From: Eucommia ulmoides
Lineage: Eukaryota; Streptophyta; Magnoliopsida; Garryales; Eucommiaceae
Reading direction: 5' to 3'
DNA: 64,000 nt
Assembly: GCA_016647705.1 (NCBI GenBank)
Contig: CM028336.1
Location: forward strand, 3,038,001 to 3,102,000
The notes beneath the pieces were generated by a model. It had not been told where the DNA came from. It did no database searches and saw only the letters and a program-made list of their open reading frames with translations. How positions within the stretch are numbered: position 1 is the first letter of the stretch; every line of letters starts with the position of its first letter. The position numbers and the translations under genes were made by a program. Positions 1-12,000 of this stretch are shown in pieces.

Positions 1-309
1 CAAGGCCTTAGTTTGTCCTTGAATTAATGGCCCACCTATTCCCACTCAATGACCAAGTTTTTTTTTTTCTCTCTTATTCTTTTCTTTCTGCTTTTTATGT
101 TCTTGTTCTTTTCATTTGGTAGGAGGGATGGAAAACAGAAAGGAAGGAAGCAAGGATGGAAAGTTATTCTCTTATTGTTGTATGATGGCATGACAAGGAT
201 GAAAAGTGAGAAAGGAATTCTTTTATTATTTAATATTATGAATAAGAACAATGAAATAATGATGATTCTAAGTACTTGTTCACTTCTTTCCCCATATTTA
301 CCCCTTCTA

Positions 310-544
310 AAATAGTTTTTAACTTTTTTATCCCCTTTATTTTCTTAAACATGCATTAACCCGCCCACCCCACCCCCACCCCTTCTTCCTTTATTCTTCT
401 TCTTTTTTACCCCTTTATTTTCTTAAACATGCATTAACCACCCCGCCCCCGTCCCCGCCCTTCTTTTTCTTCTTCCTTCATTCTCTCTCTCTCACACCCT
501 CTCTCCACAGCGGTAGGTCTCACTCTGCGGCGGTAGACCTGCCG

Positions 545-576
<32 letters not shown>

Positions 577-760
577 ACATGGCTGAAGCCAACGCACCGG
601 CAGTGGTACTTGCTAGAGAGGATGGAGGGAAGAAGAAGGAAAAGGGAGGAATACGTATAAAAAAAAAACCAAAAAAAAAAAAAAGAAAAAAGTTGAAAGG
701 GTAAAATAATAATTGAATTCTAAATATTTTTCTTAAAAAAAGGGTCGTAGGGTTAGCAAA
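310..760. repeat. low-complexity repeat tract downstream of the SR gene
   Basis: No gene is visible. A segment ending in TTTCTTAAACATGCATTAACC occurs twice (about 330-362 and 408-439), each copy followed by C-rich CCACCCC/CCGCCCC sequence. A GA microsatellite occupies 547-574. The right end (690-710) carries a rough inverse of the left end around AACTTTTTTATCCCC, so this may be a decayed MITE. Region 1-309 shows nothing but AT-rich sequence and the region 760-982 is probable 3' flank of the SR gene. Confidence 0.4.
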
Positions 761-982
761 AAGGAGGTGTACGTTTAGATACTCCCGTTATAAAAATGAG
801 AAGCGGTGTCCATGGTATTTGTTGAAATGCCAGGAGGTGTGTCGGCTTTAAACCTCATATATCTAATATTAAAAGTGAGGACGTTATGGTGAATTTTCGT
901 TCACTGTTTGGTGCCTTTTGCGTTAATTATTATTTGATGCTCTTTATTTCTCCCGGAAAAGAAACAATTCAAAGAAAAAATA

Positions 983-3900
983 TTACCTCCTATAATGCCG
1001 CTCATGCACGGGGCTTTCTGCATCACCATCCCTTGGGCTCTCTCTCTTTCTAAGAGGACTTAGACTCGCATAATCAGCTTTTCTCTCTCTTGGGCTGTGT
1101 CGGCGGCTATTGTAAGGACTGGACCTCTCTCTTCGAGGACCTGGACTAGGCCCACGGTCAGAGTTTGGGCTAGGCCGACGGCCATAATCAGGACTGGCAC
1201 GTTCTCTTCTATACGGACTTGGGCTACGCCTGCGCCCACGACCATAATCAGGAGGACTCTCTCTTCTCTCTCTTACGTCTCTCTTCCTCCCAGGGGATCT
1301 ATCGCGAGCTCTGTCTGGGCTGCGTCCATTTTTCCTGTCAGTATCGTCCCTCATTGCATATTCCACTGAAATGACCCGATCCATCATTTTGCTGCATTGT
1401 CATTAGCACACAATCAATTCTCAGTTGTTTCATTCTAAAGAAAACAGACATGGATCGTATATGTATATATATATGAAGGGTATGACAGTAATATTATACA
1501 ATGGAAGTGAATCTCACCCTTTGCATACACAAACACAACAACAGAAAGACAATCCTCTCCTCCCCTTCCGTTTCATATATATATATATATGTGAGAAGGG
1601 TATAATAGTAATATTACACAATGGAAAGTGAGTCCCTCTCACCTATCCTCTCCTCCCCTCCCTTTTGCTTGGTTGGAAGAATGGAAAAGTGGATGGATAG
1701 TTGGACAACATTTTTATTCATAAAGGAAAGATTTTTTATCCATAAACTTTTTGTGGATGGGAAATGAGGGGAAACATTTTTCACTTGTTCGGTATTGAGG
1801 ATATATGAGAGGGAAGGGAAATATTACACATTCAATTTACAAATTTGTCCCCGACAAAAAGTTAAAGATATTATAGAAAATATATGCATAACTGACATAA
1901 AAGTAAACTCAAAAGATCCCTCCCAATTTTTCTCCTAAAATTGGGAGGGATTAATTTTTCCCCTGATACTAAAATTCATTCACAGGCCAAAATCACGGTT
2001 TGAATATCAAACTCCAATATCCATTCAAAAATGGGAAACAAAATTGAAAAAAACGGGTGAACGCACCTCATGTTTGTAGCATCCAATGCTTTGGTGGCAT
2101 CCTCCTGAAATTCATACTGGATGAAGGCAAAATTCCTTCGGATCCTTATGTGCAGTACTTTCCCAAATGGATCAAAGTGCTTTTCCAAATCCCGTGTCTT
2201 AGTATTATAGGGATCAAAGTTAATAACAAACAGGGTCTTCGTTGGTTTTGCATCAGACAAAGACTTCCTGAAACTCCCAGGCCCAGCACCTCTACCACCA
2301 CCACGCTCTATCTGCATGACAGATTGGGATAACATAACTAAAATTTGTAACAAAAATTTGAGCAAAATGACCATAGATATCAGATAAGAGTGATTTTGGG
2401 TGTGTTATTTGAAGGAATAATTTAATTTAGCAAAGGGATTTGTGAAGTTTCCTTGAAAAGTGTGTTTGGATAAGGTATTTGAAGTATTTCATTTTGCGGA
2501 GGGATCTATGAATTTTGGGTAAGGTATTTGAAGAAGCCATTTCATTTCGAGAAGGGACTTGTAAATTTTTCTTAACACAAATTTACAAAATTCTGTTAGG
2601 AATGAAATATCTTTTTCTAAATATCTCATCCAAATGGACCGTTAAGAGAGTTTGTTAAAAAATAATTACAAATCACTCCAAAAATGAAATATACACCCAA
2701 AAAGTGCATTTGGTTACGATATTTTGAAGAATGAATTTGATTTGCAATTGGAATTTGTCAAATGTGAAGAAGGAATTTTCTTAAGAAAATTTTATAAATC
2801 ACTTTTTATATTCAAATCCTCTCTCAAAATTCCCCTAAGGAAAATTTAACAAAGCATTTTTCTAAATCAAATTACTTCATCCAAACGGACTACAAGGTGC
2901 TTGAAGAAGGTATTTTATTTCAAAAAGGATTTTGTAAAATTTTCTTGCAAAAATTTCTTAAGAAATTTTTACAAATTTTTCTTCGAATCTGAATTTTCTT
3001 AAAATAACAAGCAGGCTCTAATCGTTGAGGTATTCGATTTTGAAATTGAATTTGTTAAATTTTCTTACAAATTTGTTAGAAAAAATCACAAATCTCTTCT
3101 CGAAATCAAATACCTTACCCAACTGGACCCTAGGAGAATTTTATGAATCTTTGTTCTAAATCAAATTATTTCTTCAAATACGTCACCACCCAAACGGGCT
3201 ACTAGTGTATCAAGATGCAATTACCTTAGTCCACTCAACCTTAAGTCGACGTCCCTTTCGGCCGAATTCTATTCGGTCAAGCCCTCGAATAGCATCCTCA
3301 GCATCTCTCTCATCTTCCATATAAACAAAAGCAAACCCTGCAAGTAAAGAAAAACAATAAAAACATTAACAATAATAAAATTAATAGTAGCATCAGAAAA
3401 ACTTGCTATCAATTCCGCAATTGACATGGGTGCACATTTACCATTTCACCCCTAGAACGAAAAAAGACCACTCTGCAAAATCCATAAACCATGTCCAGTC
3501 AATACACTTACAGACCTTGGTGATGAACTAAGTGGTTTCAAGGGAATGTGGATGTCTCGTGGTATGGTAATGAAAAGACCATGCTGCTCCATTTTTAGTC
3601 TGCGGCCACTGCTTCAGGGTGGCATGGTTTCTAGCTCTGGAAATGAGTTCTGGACAATAGTCGTGCTAAATTGGACAGACAATGGTGTCCGAGATAAATG
3701 AGTGATGGTGATGCCGTAGTGGATTAGAGGGTCTCTCTTCTAGGAAACGAGAAGAGGAAGCTCGCCAGCCAGGAAATGAAATGCGTACTTGTCAGCTAGG
3801 TAATAAAATGCAGAAGAAACCATCCATGAGCCATGACTTCTATGGAAATTGAAATTGAATCCTGCGCCAAAGAATTGGTTGAGTATGGGGGTTTTATGCT

Positions 3901-4752
3901 TATGCAAAAAACATACTTATTTTCCTTTAACTCAACAACCCCTTGTAAAACTCAACGAGGAAAGATTGCTTCAGCCGAACTGCATGATGGTGAAGGTATT
4001 ATCATCAAATGTTCTGAAAGACGGAGCCTTCATCGTGATGAGATTTTCTGTAGCCGAATGCTCTTGGTTCCCAAAAAAGGTGGCTTCATTGTGCCATGAC
4101 CACAGGTTTGTTAAAAGATAATTTTCCACACAATTTCGAGATAAAAATAAACAGGAAATATTGATCATTATTTGGCATGTTAACACTAGCCACTAAGGCA
4201 TACAGCTGAGAGGGCATTTATTTATACAAGTACACTAATGAGACGGCCATTAGCTACATGCATCTGATTGATCTTCTTACCCGGACTAATGTCTCGCCAA
4301 CATATTCACATAGCACTAATTTAATTAACAATTTATACATAAAGAAACCTACCCATACATTAAACAGAAAAACATAGCATTTTCATCCCTAGATTAAACA
4401 GAAAAACATCGCATTTTCACCCCTATATCTCATGGATATAATTGAAGCAACCTTTTGAAGACTTAGGTAATCGTAATTTCATTCATCACATCTGTTTCAA
4501 GTGAAAGATTTTCATTAGACACTCCAACGACATGCAATTGAGGGAGAGCAGTCAAATATTAAAACCAAAGTTAGTCACATAAGAAAAAGGCTAAAAGCAA
4601 TCTCAACAGCTACAACCAAAGGAACAAACTAGTCGCATGAAGTTACCAGATTTCATGTCCACTCGATCAACCTTCCCATATTTTCTGAAAAGCCGCTCGA
4701 GATCAGACTGTCGCGAATCAAACTCAAAATTTCCGCAGAAAATGGGCTTCAT
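983..4752 (-). CDS. RS40: RS40/RS41-like arginine/serine-rich splicing factor (two RRMs + RS domain)
   Basis: Plant-specific RS-subfamily SR protein that binds pre-mRNA and recruits spliceosomal factors in the nucleus. Coding exons on the minus strand are 4752-4647, 3337-3225, 2311-2067 and 1391-983, giving 290 aa. The phases agree and every intron is GT-AG. RRM1 (residues 2-72) has RNP2 IFCGNF and RNP1 GFAFVYM. A Gly-rich linker (76-85) follows. RRM2 (99-165) has LFVINF and RRNFAFIQY, then come ISVEYA and an RS/SP-rich tail (about 175-290) with repeated SPDYGR-like units. The start MKPIFCGNF is typical of RS40/RS41, whereas RS31 differs at this point. The tail is somewhat shorter than in the Arabidopsis proteins (about 350 aa). 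The second intron (3338-4646) and third intron (2312-3224) are long, as is usual for autoregulated plant SR genes. A 5' UTR exon lies at 5580 and above. RS40 versus RS41 cannot be settled here. Confidence 0.93.
1391..2066 (-). repeat. intron 4 of the SR gene, with duplicated AT-microsatellite block
   Basis: Two similar blocks occur: 1455-1520 and 1577-1632. Each has TATATATATATG, then GAAGGGTAT..AGTAATATTA and CAATGGAA. Each is followed by TCACC and, in the second case, by CCTCTCCTCCCC, which also precedes it. Further on (1667-1800) is GGTTGGAAGAATGGAAAAG, resembling the ends of the MITE-like elements at 19040 and 21129. Confidence 0.5.
2395..3210. repeat. cluster of small MITE-like elements in intron 3 of the SR gene
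   Basis: At least three short inverted-end units abut here. Their left ends read like GGTATTTGAAGAA or GCATTTGGTTACGATATTTTGAAG. Their right ends read like CTTCATCCAAACGGACTA or CTCATCCAAATGGACC. Breaks fall near 2640, 2895 and 3205. The same end type, TTTGGATGAAGGATTTG, opens the element at 22655. Confidence 0.55.
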
Positions 4753-4920
4753 CTTCACCTGAACAACATATAACAGAAATTTCTGAGGCCTTTGATATTA
4801 CAGAGATGGTAACAAATATCTAAATCCATTTTGCATATAATACACTACCAATTGTTTCATTTGATCACATTCTGCAAACTCAACTTGAGAAAAAAAAAAT
4901 AACACAAATAATGCTTAAAA

Positions 4921-5455
4921 CTACAAATGATGAAATAGAACTGAAAACCGTAGCATCATTGAAGAACTACAAAATTAAAGATAATTCTCAAGACACGGAG
5001 AATATTTAAGATTTGGTTAAACCAGATCTTAACCAAAAAAATCTAAGTCTCTCATTAGAATCGGTCCAACTACCAGTCATGCATAAACACCAGTACAACA
5101 AAACATAAGATCCTAACATTTTTCTCATTCCAGAAGCTGAAAATCGCAAGAAAAGTGAAAAATACAGAACTGGCAAACTCAATTTTAAAACTACAAATGA
5201 TGAAATTTGAACTGAAAACCGTAGCATCATCAAAGAACTACAAAATTAAACATAATTTTCAACACGCGGAGAAAAATACACGAGCAAGTAAAGCATGAAA
5301 CCAGATCTTAACCAAAAATTCGAAGTCTCTCATCAACGACCAGTCATGCATAAACATCAGTACAACAAAACGTTAGATCCAACCATATTTCTCCTTCCGG
5401 AAGCTGAAAATCGAAAGAAAAGTGAAAAACACAGAACCGGCAATCTCAACCTTAC
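4921..5455. repeat. tandem duplication (unit 270 bp) in the 5' UTR intron of the SR gene
   Basis: CTACAAATGATGAAAT starts at 4921 and again at 5191. The order of words is then the same in both units: GAAAACCGTAGCATCAT, AACCAGATCTTAACCAAAAA, CAGTCATGCATAAACA, CAGTACAACAAAAC and GAAGCTGAAAATCG. The two units differ by scattered substitutions and small gaps, so the duplication is not very recent. Confidence 0.85.
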
Positions 5456-5579
5456 ATAAATCATAAAATCCATGAATTTCAGAGCTAAAGCTATCAAAAT
5501 CCCTCCTCAACCAAAAGATCTGAACTATAATGACAGTAAACTCAGAAAAAAATTGACATCTACAGCGGATTTTTCATAC

Positions 5580-5665
5580 CTTTGGAGACCGCAAAAACCC
5601 TAGAATCGCTTGCTTGCAATTGTTCGAACTTCGAAGAAGCTTCGTCGTATGGTAAAACTGCTTCT
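5580..5665 (-). other. RS40: 5' non-coding exon of the SR gene
   Basis: On the minus strand GGTCTCCAAAG is followed by GTATG, a good donor with G at 5580. The next exon begins after CAG at 4759 with GTGAAG and then the start codon. An intron just upstream of the ATG is common in SR genes. The transcription start is not visible; the upper limit is a guess from the fall in complexity near 5690. Confidence 0.6.
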
Positions 5666-6122
5666 ATTTGCATCTCTTCTTTTATAGTTGAGTTGAATTA
5701 CTAATTCCACCCCTACTAAAATTGAATATTTACATTTTTCTTTCTACACCCACCATAATGTCAAAAATACCCTCACTATCTCCGCCCTAACGCCACCGTG
5801 TGCCACCACAAACCACCACCTTCAACCACCGCCTCCGGCTACAATTTCATAATTTTATTTAAGCTTAAAAAATTTTCAATTAGAATACAAAACTATTGAT
5901 CACAAATAATAAAATAAAAAACTAAGTATAACAATATTACAGTAATTTTTTGATAAATCTAATAATTCTGTCAAAAATTCAAAGTCATTATACGTCATAA
6001 AAATTATTGTAATTTTTTCATGTAATGGGTTTCATGGGTATTTCAGGATTTAATGGGTTCAAATTAAAAATATAAGGACTAAGGTGGCGTTTGGTACGTG
6101 GGACTAATCCCACAAAGCATAG

Positions 6123-7030
6123 TGATTGCTTAAATTTAATACCCTTAAAGTAGTACCGCGATACTAATATAGTGCGGTGTTTAAGTAGGGTGTCGAACCA
6201 CAAAGATCGAACTTGTAATTATCAATTTTCGATTATTTTCCTTTATTTGGTGAAAACAATTAAGAATTTTGGTTTGGTTTTGAAAATAGGAAAATAAAAT
6301 ATTAAAAATAAAATAAAGTGTAGAACGGTGTTTTCGTGAATGCAATCTTCAAAAAATACCATTTACATTTTGTACCCTTTAAGATTCAAAATTCCTCTAA
6401 TGATAAAAATAAAAATAAAAGGAGAAGAAATATATATAAATGGTGTTGAATTTGAAATAAAATGTAATATGGAATTGATATGATAATTGGATGATAATTT
6501 TTTATATTTGTTCCGAGCCCTCCTATTTATAGACAAATTTTAGGGGTACAAATGAAAAAAAGAAACAAAATAAGGAGTGAGCTGGCCAATTGGCCAACTT
6601 GGCCAATTGGCCAGCAGCTGGCAGGCCCAAGTGGGCCTGGTATAGCCAGCCCACTTTGTGGGCTGGCAATACCAGCCCAAGGATTGGCAGCCCACTTTGA
6701 GGGCTGCCAACCCACACAGGCTGGCTATACAGCCTGTCGGCTGCCAGTCGAGCCGATGGCTCGGCTCGGCTCAGCCGAGCCATTGGCTCGACTCCTCTCT
6801 CAGAGACGGCTCAGTTGAGCCGCCCTGCTTCAAAATTTTCGTCTTCTGTTCGGCTTGACGTGGTTTGTTCATTTTTCATCTGATTTATCCCAAATTAACG
6901 TCGTTTTATTCCAAATTCAAAATCCTACAAAAGAAAATGAAACAACTCAATTTATAATATTTTAATTTATTTAAAAGATTAATAAAATTTAATTTAGTAG
7001 TACTAGATCGCATAAAATGCAGTGTGATCA
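6123..7030 (-). repeat. 3' LTR (908 bp) of the LARD-type element
   Basis: It matches the 5' LTR at both ends (TGATTGCTTAAATTTAAT on the left, GCAGTGTGATCA on the right). It is shorter because it lacks the 10529-11000 segment and the internal duplication. A tract of TGGCCAA/GGCTGGC words (6580-6800) corresponds to 11265-11350 and 11630-11740 in the other LTR. Confidence 0.82.
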
Positions 7031-7042
7031 CACCCCCAAATT
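7031..7042 (-). promoter_or_regulatory. polypurine tract of the LARD-type element
   Basis: The minus-strand sequence AATTTGGGGGTG lies directly before the 3' LTR. This is the expected place and composition for the plus-strand primer. Confidence 0.6.
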
Positions 7043-7418
7043 TAAATTTTGCTAGTTCTTGAGTAAAACTAAATATAATAATTAAATAAAAATCCATTTT
7101 CGTAGGGAACACGGTTGCATTTAGCGTATACAAAAAGCCTTTAAACCCTTAGGTCACTCCTAGTGGACGAGTGTAATCTCGTGAGGGTTTACAATGATGC
7201 TACCCACAAATATCTCAAATCCCTTTTTGTGCATTTTATTTCTCACAAAATTTCTATCAGTCATATCCAATGCTAACATATCAAATCAATGGCAAATAAG
7301 AGTTACTAAAATAGTCATTAATTTCATATCACGTGATTTCTAACAATATTCATTTTTGCACCCACGATATACATACAACTCTTGTTTATAATGAATTTAG
7401 CATATAGTTGCTAGTCAA

Positions 7419-7964
7419 GGCCCCGTTTGGTAACCGTTTCCATTCCGAAATTTCTCATTCCATTCCTAGATTTTTGGGAATTCTGTTTGAAAATAGCGTT
7501 TAGTAATTTTTGTTTTCGTTTCCATTCCATTCCCATTTGAGAATTGTGCCCATTTTTTTCTTAAGAAATGAGAAACAAAAAAAAATTGTTTCTCATAATT
7601 CTCGTTCCATTCCCAAAACCATTTGTTACTGTTCATCCGCCGGCAGCCACCGTCCGCTAGTCACCACTGTCGCCTCCGGCCATCTCCGACGACCATCCCC
7701 AGTCACCTCCGGCAATGCCGGCCACCCACTGTCCGACCACCGCTGCCGCAGGCAACTTTTCAGCCACCGTCACCCCCCGCCGCCACCGTATGCTGTCTGG
7801 CCAAAAAAAAAACTAAAAATAAAATAAAATTGATTTTAGGATAAAATCGTTACCGTTACCAAACCCAATTCTACTCCCAAAAAGGAAACAAAATTCTTAT
7901 CCCATTCCATTCCATTCCCCTCCCACTGCTGGAATGGAAACAGAAACGGTTACCAAACGCCACC
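7419..7964. mobile_element. MITE-like element inside the LARD-type element
   Basis: The left end GGCCCCGTTTGGTAACCGTTT and the right end AACGGTTACCAAACGCCACC are inverted repeats, extended inward by CCATTCC/GGAATGG. The centre is C-rich (CCGCCGGC, CCACCGT words) and yields chance proline-rich frames that are not genes. The region 7965-9084 of the host element has an ATT microsatellite (8026-8074) and no gene. Confidence 0.75.
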
Positions 7965-8036
7965 TAAATTTAAACAATCCAACGACGTTTTCCCTGATAT
8001 ATATAAAAATTTATAACTCAATTATTATTATTATTT

Positions 8037-8075
<39 letters not shown>

Positions 8076-9084
8076 TTATTTTAATATATAAATAATTTAT
8101 TTTTTTTAAATAAATGACCGTGCAATGTTAATTCCACTGGGCTTTATAAGATATTCGTGTAACGAGTGTTAGGGCAATGATCCCAATTCAGTTGATTCAG
8201 GGCATTAGGTGTTAAGACACCCCTCAGGCTTAATAACTTGAACAAATTAGGTTTTGAAGTTGACAAGCCACTTATCGTCTTAACAAATCACTTCTACCTT
8301 TTAACGCGAAATTCGAAGCTTACTGAGGCAAGAGGCTAAGTTACTCAACGAAAGTTCATTATTAAGACAATTTTTTTATTTTTTATTTTAATTTAAAATT
8401 CAGGGATAGGTTATTTTCACGTCAAAATTCAGTAAACCAACTTATGTACTAAATTTAAAATAAAATAAAGTTGGCATGAATGTAAAGGTAAAAAAAATAA
8501 AATAATTTTTAAAAATCAGTCCTATGTTCCAATGATTATTTTAGCAAACTTAAGTTTGTATTTGACAGACATGTCAACATGGGATAGATTGACAAAGTTT
8601 TAGTGCAAAATAAAATATCAGTAAGAATATAAGCATTTACCCCCCAAACCTAAATCTAGCATTATCCTCAATATGAAAATTACTAAATTAGATTTGGTAA
8701 GGAGAGAGACAACTTGACGTATTGGATTTGCTTATTTGTACTGAGTCGGTGTAAACTGCTCGTAAAACTTGTCTGACAAAACACTTAAGGAAACTTATCA
8801 AATCAAAAGTAAAATAAGAAAATTAAAACAACAGTGGGCTGCCTCCCACTTAGCACTAAAATTAACGTCTTCAGCTAAACGATGAGTGTCTTAACCACAT
8901 ATCCGTAGTGGAGTAACTCGCTTCTCACCTTTTGTTGAGTTATTCTTTAGTCAATGAGTGATGAATAACGGGCGACACTCAAATTTATCAACTTCTTTCC
9001 TGGATCAAATCTCATTTCTTTTATATGGGACTTACTTAGTAACCTGTTTATTAAGCCCCCAAATAGAAGTTGAGTTACATCAAC

Positions 9085-10107
9085 CTATTGAATATGACAT
9101 GAATCGTTCATGATTTTGGTTGACGGTTGATCCACCGCATAAAAAAGATAAACATTAATTTTGGGATGCGGTGACAAGGGTATAATGGATGTTTTAATCA
9201 TAGGAAGATTACTTGGATGTGTCACTGGTAATTGAATTTCATCTTTATAATTTCCAACCCTAACCTCCTCCACGTACGTTTTTTCGACTTCTACACTCAC
9301 TAGCTCACCATCACTCTTGTATCCCACTTCATTCTCTTCCTCGCTAACTGGTGATGGTTGAGCTAAAAATGGCTCCAACTCGGGATTATTTCGTTGGGGT
9401 TCCTCACCAGTTTCGCTCAGTTGTGGTTCTTTTAACAACTTTTCATATTCACTTTCTAGTCCTAGACCACTCTCCTTGTCACTTACTCGAATGTCAATCT
9501 TTAGATCATTTTTTGCAATTTTCTCTTTTACTAATTCAATGATTCGCCCAGTTAGGGTTTCTTTCCAGTCTATCTCTTCAAATTGCTTTTTCAAGGATAG
9601 AGCTCGTTTTTCTCAGATTTGGTTTTGCCTTTCTGAGATTTGGTCTTGCTCTGCTAAGGCTTGGTGGTTTTCTGTTAAGGTTTGACGTTATTCTGTGAAG
9701 GCTTGGCTACTCTCTACTAGGGATTGGTGTTGCTCTTCCAAGATTATTAGAAATTGTTGCATTAAAGTGAGTTCATAATTCCTAGTTTCTTGGGAAAATG
9801 GTCGTTGACATCGGGGTTGATAATAGGATTGATCGTAAAGATACGACCCTAAAGGCTCATAATAATAATGTTGATCACATTCATAATTATTCGAGTATTG
9901 ATTAGACTCGGGAGGCGGATAATATGGATCGGGATAAACATTATTATAGGGATATGTGAGATTTTGGTAATTGTAAGGATATTGATTGATGAAATGGTTT
10001 GGGTTTTGGTATATTATACGTGAGTAAGGATTAAGTTGTGGTTTTGAGAGAAAAGATTGTTGAGAATCTGCAAACGAGTTGTCAAATCCTCCAAAGTAAT
10101 TATCCAT
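9085..10107 (-). pseudogene. gag-like frame of the LARD-type element, with two in-frame stops
   Basis: One frame runs from an ATG at 10107 to a stop at 9085, about 340 codons. It is broken by TAA at 9688-9690 and TGA at 9613-9615. The first 139 residues start MDNYFGGF and are rich in Tyr, Asn, Pro and Gln. A Gln/Glu-rich stretch follows (HQSLVE, HQALAEQ), then an acidic C-terminal part of 169 residues. This low-complexity make-up is common in the single ORF of plant LARD-like elements. No zinc knuckle is visible. I recognise no defined domain, so the name rests on position after the primer site. Confidence 0.65.
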
Positions 10108-10307
10108 TTACCCTGGTCCGAATTTTTATTTTTATTTTAAGAAAAGAAAAAGAAAAATGACAGAATAATCTGAATCCTTGCTTGAAGATCTGGACTCAAA
10201 GAATGGATCTTGATTAACCTGTGAAAATAAACTGAAGAAAGAAAATAGATGAATTTATACAGGCGGAGAAAACAAAATAATAACAAAAAATAATAATTAG
10301 CGATGCC

Positions 10308-10327
10308 GATCCCCGGTAACGGCGTCA
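10308..10327 (-). promoter_or_regulatory. primer-binding site, tRNA-Asp type
   Basis: On the minus strand TGACGCCGTTACCGGGGAT lies 5 bases inside the 5' LTR. It is nearly complementary to the 3' end of plant tRNA-Asp (expected TGGCGCCGTTGCCGGGGA), with two differences. Confidence 0.8.
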
Positions 10328-10332
10328 AAATT

Positions 10333-12000
10333 TGATCGCTCTAATTTAATACCCTTAAAGTGGTACCGCAATACTAATGTAGTACGGTGTTCAACTAAGG
10401 TGTCGAACCACAGGGATCGAACTTGTAATTATCAATTTTCTATTATTTTCCTTTCTTTGATGAAACGATAGAGAATTTTGGCTTGGTTTTGAAAATAAGA
10501 AAATAAAATATTAAAAATAAAATAAAGAAAATAACTAGGTTAATAATTGTGGGTTTAATATTTTGAAATTATGTTTTTCTTATAATTTCTATTTAAATCG
10601 GATATGTATAAACGAATGTTCCTAACTATAAATCGGAACTATTAAAAAAGATTTGAATTATTATTCTCCAGCATGGATTACTTTGATATTTAATTCCTAC
10701 ACCAAACTACTATAACTAATCTAAGGTGAATTAATATCTAGACATAAACTATCCAGACCAATAATTAATCTCCAAGAATACGATTATGTGACTATCAAAT
10801 CAAGACCACATGTGCAAGATTTAATGTTCTAGTAGTGATTAGATTTAAAACAAAATCTCTACAAGAACATTTTGACAATAAATTCAATCACAATTAAATT
10901 CATTTTTTAGAACGGAATTCCTGCCACATAATTGTTTATACAATATCCAAATTTAAATATGAAAATTCTAACTTGGTAGAAGGAAGTTAGCCGCTCATCG
11001 TTGTGCAGAACAGTGTTTTCTTGAATACAATCTTCAAAAAACACCGTTTACACTTTGTACCCTTTAAGATTCAAACTTCCTCCTATAATAAAAATAAAAA
11101 TAAAAGGAGAAAAAATATATACAAATGGTGTTGAATTTGAAAGAAAATGGAATATGAAGTTGATATGATAATTGGATGACAATTTTTTACATTTGTTCAA
11201 AGCCCTCCTATTTATAGACAAACTTTAGGGGTACAAATGGAAAAAGGAAACAAAATAAGGGAGGAGTTGGCCGGCCCAAGTGGGTTGGTATAGCCAGCCC
11301 ACAAAGTGGGTTGCCAACCCACATAGGCTGGCCGTATGGCCAGCCTATGGGCTGCCACTGGTAAAAGAAAGTTAGCTGCTTATCGTTGTGTAGAACGGTG
11401 TTTTTTTTAATACAATCTTCAAAAAACACTGTTTACACTTTTTACCTTTTAAGATTCAAACTTCCTTCAATAATAAAAATAAAAGGAGAAGAAATATGTA
11501 CAAATAGTGTTGAATTTGAAATAAAATAGAATATGGAATTGATATGATAATTGGATGATAATTTTTTACATTTGTTCTAAGCCCTCCTATTATAGACAAA
11601 CTTTAGAAAAAGGAAACAAAATAAAGGGGGAGTTGGCCAGCCCAAGTGGGCTGACTATACCAACCCACGAGTTGGTAGCCCACAGAGTAGGCTGCCAACC
11701 CACACAGGCTGGCCATATGGCCAGCCTATGGGATGCCAGCTGAGCCATTGGCTTGGCTCGGCTCCTCTCTCAGGGACGGCTCGGTTGAGCTGCCCTGCTT
11801 CAAAATTTTCGTCTTCTATTCGGTTTGGCGTGATTTGTTCGTTTTTCATTCAATTTGTCTCAAATTAACGTCGTTTTGTTCTAAATTCAAAATCCTACAA
11901 AAACAAATAAAACAACTTAATTTATAATATTTTAATTTATTTAAAAGATTAACAAAACTTAATTTAGTGATACTAGATCGCATAAAATGTGGTGCGATCA
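10333..12000 (-). repeat. 5' LTR (1668 bp) of the LARD-type element
   Basis: Read on the minus strand it runs from TGATCGCACC to GAGCGATCA. It holds an internal tandem duplication: the segment from GTTAGCCGCTCATCGTTGTG (near 10987) through the GC-rich TGGGCTGG-type tract repeats from near 11369 to 11790. It also keeps about 480 bp (10529-11000) that the other LTR lacks. Confidence 0.82.

Larger units (their letters stand above)
6123..12000 (-). mobile_element. complete non-autonomous LTR retrotransposon (LARD / TR-GAG type)
   Basis: The element lies on the minus strand between direct repeats CATAG (6118-6122 and 12001-12005), a clean 5-bp target duplication. Its ends are TG..CA. The 5' LTR is 10333-12000 and the 3' LTR 6123-7030. 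A primer site matching the 3' end of plant tRNA-Asp sits next to the 5' LTR, and a G-rich purine tract next to the 3' LTR. The interior (3.3 kb) holds only a decayed gag-like frame and a MITE, with no protease, reverse transcriptase or integrase. The word TGGGAGGCAGCCCA (minus strand of 8835-8848) resembles the GGGAGGCAACCCA motif often seen in plant Ty3/gypsy interiors. It must have moved with enzymes supplied by an autonomous Ty3/gypsy relative. Confidence 0.85.

Noticed and set aside
1060-1369. Open frames on both strands overlapping the last SR exon
   Set aside because: They are shadows of the Arg/Ser-rich coding sequence in other frames; splice phase and homology support only the RS-domain frame.
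6081-6122. Start of the LTR placed at GGTGGCGTTTGG
   Set aside because: The CATAG duplication and TG..CA ends place the LTR start at 6123; the upstream part belongs to the host MITE.
7510-7844. Proline-rich open frames
   Set aside because: They lie in the C-rich core of a MITE-like element and have no recognisable domain or conserved start.
9688-10107. A host gene encoding a Tyr/Asn-rich protein
   Set aside because: It begins right after a primer-binding site within precise LTR boundaries and has in-frame stops.
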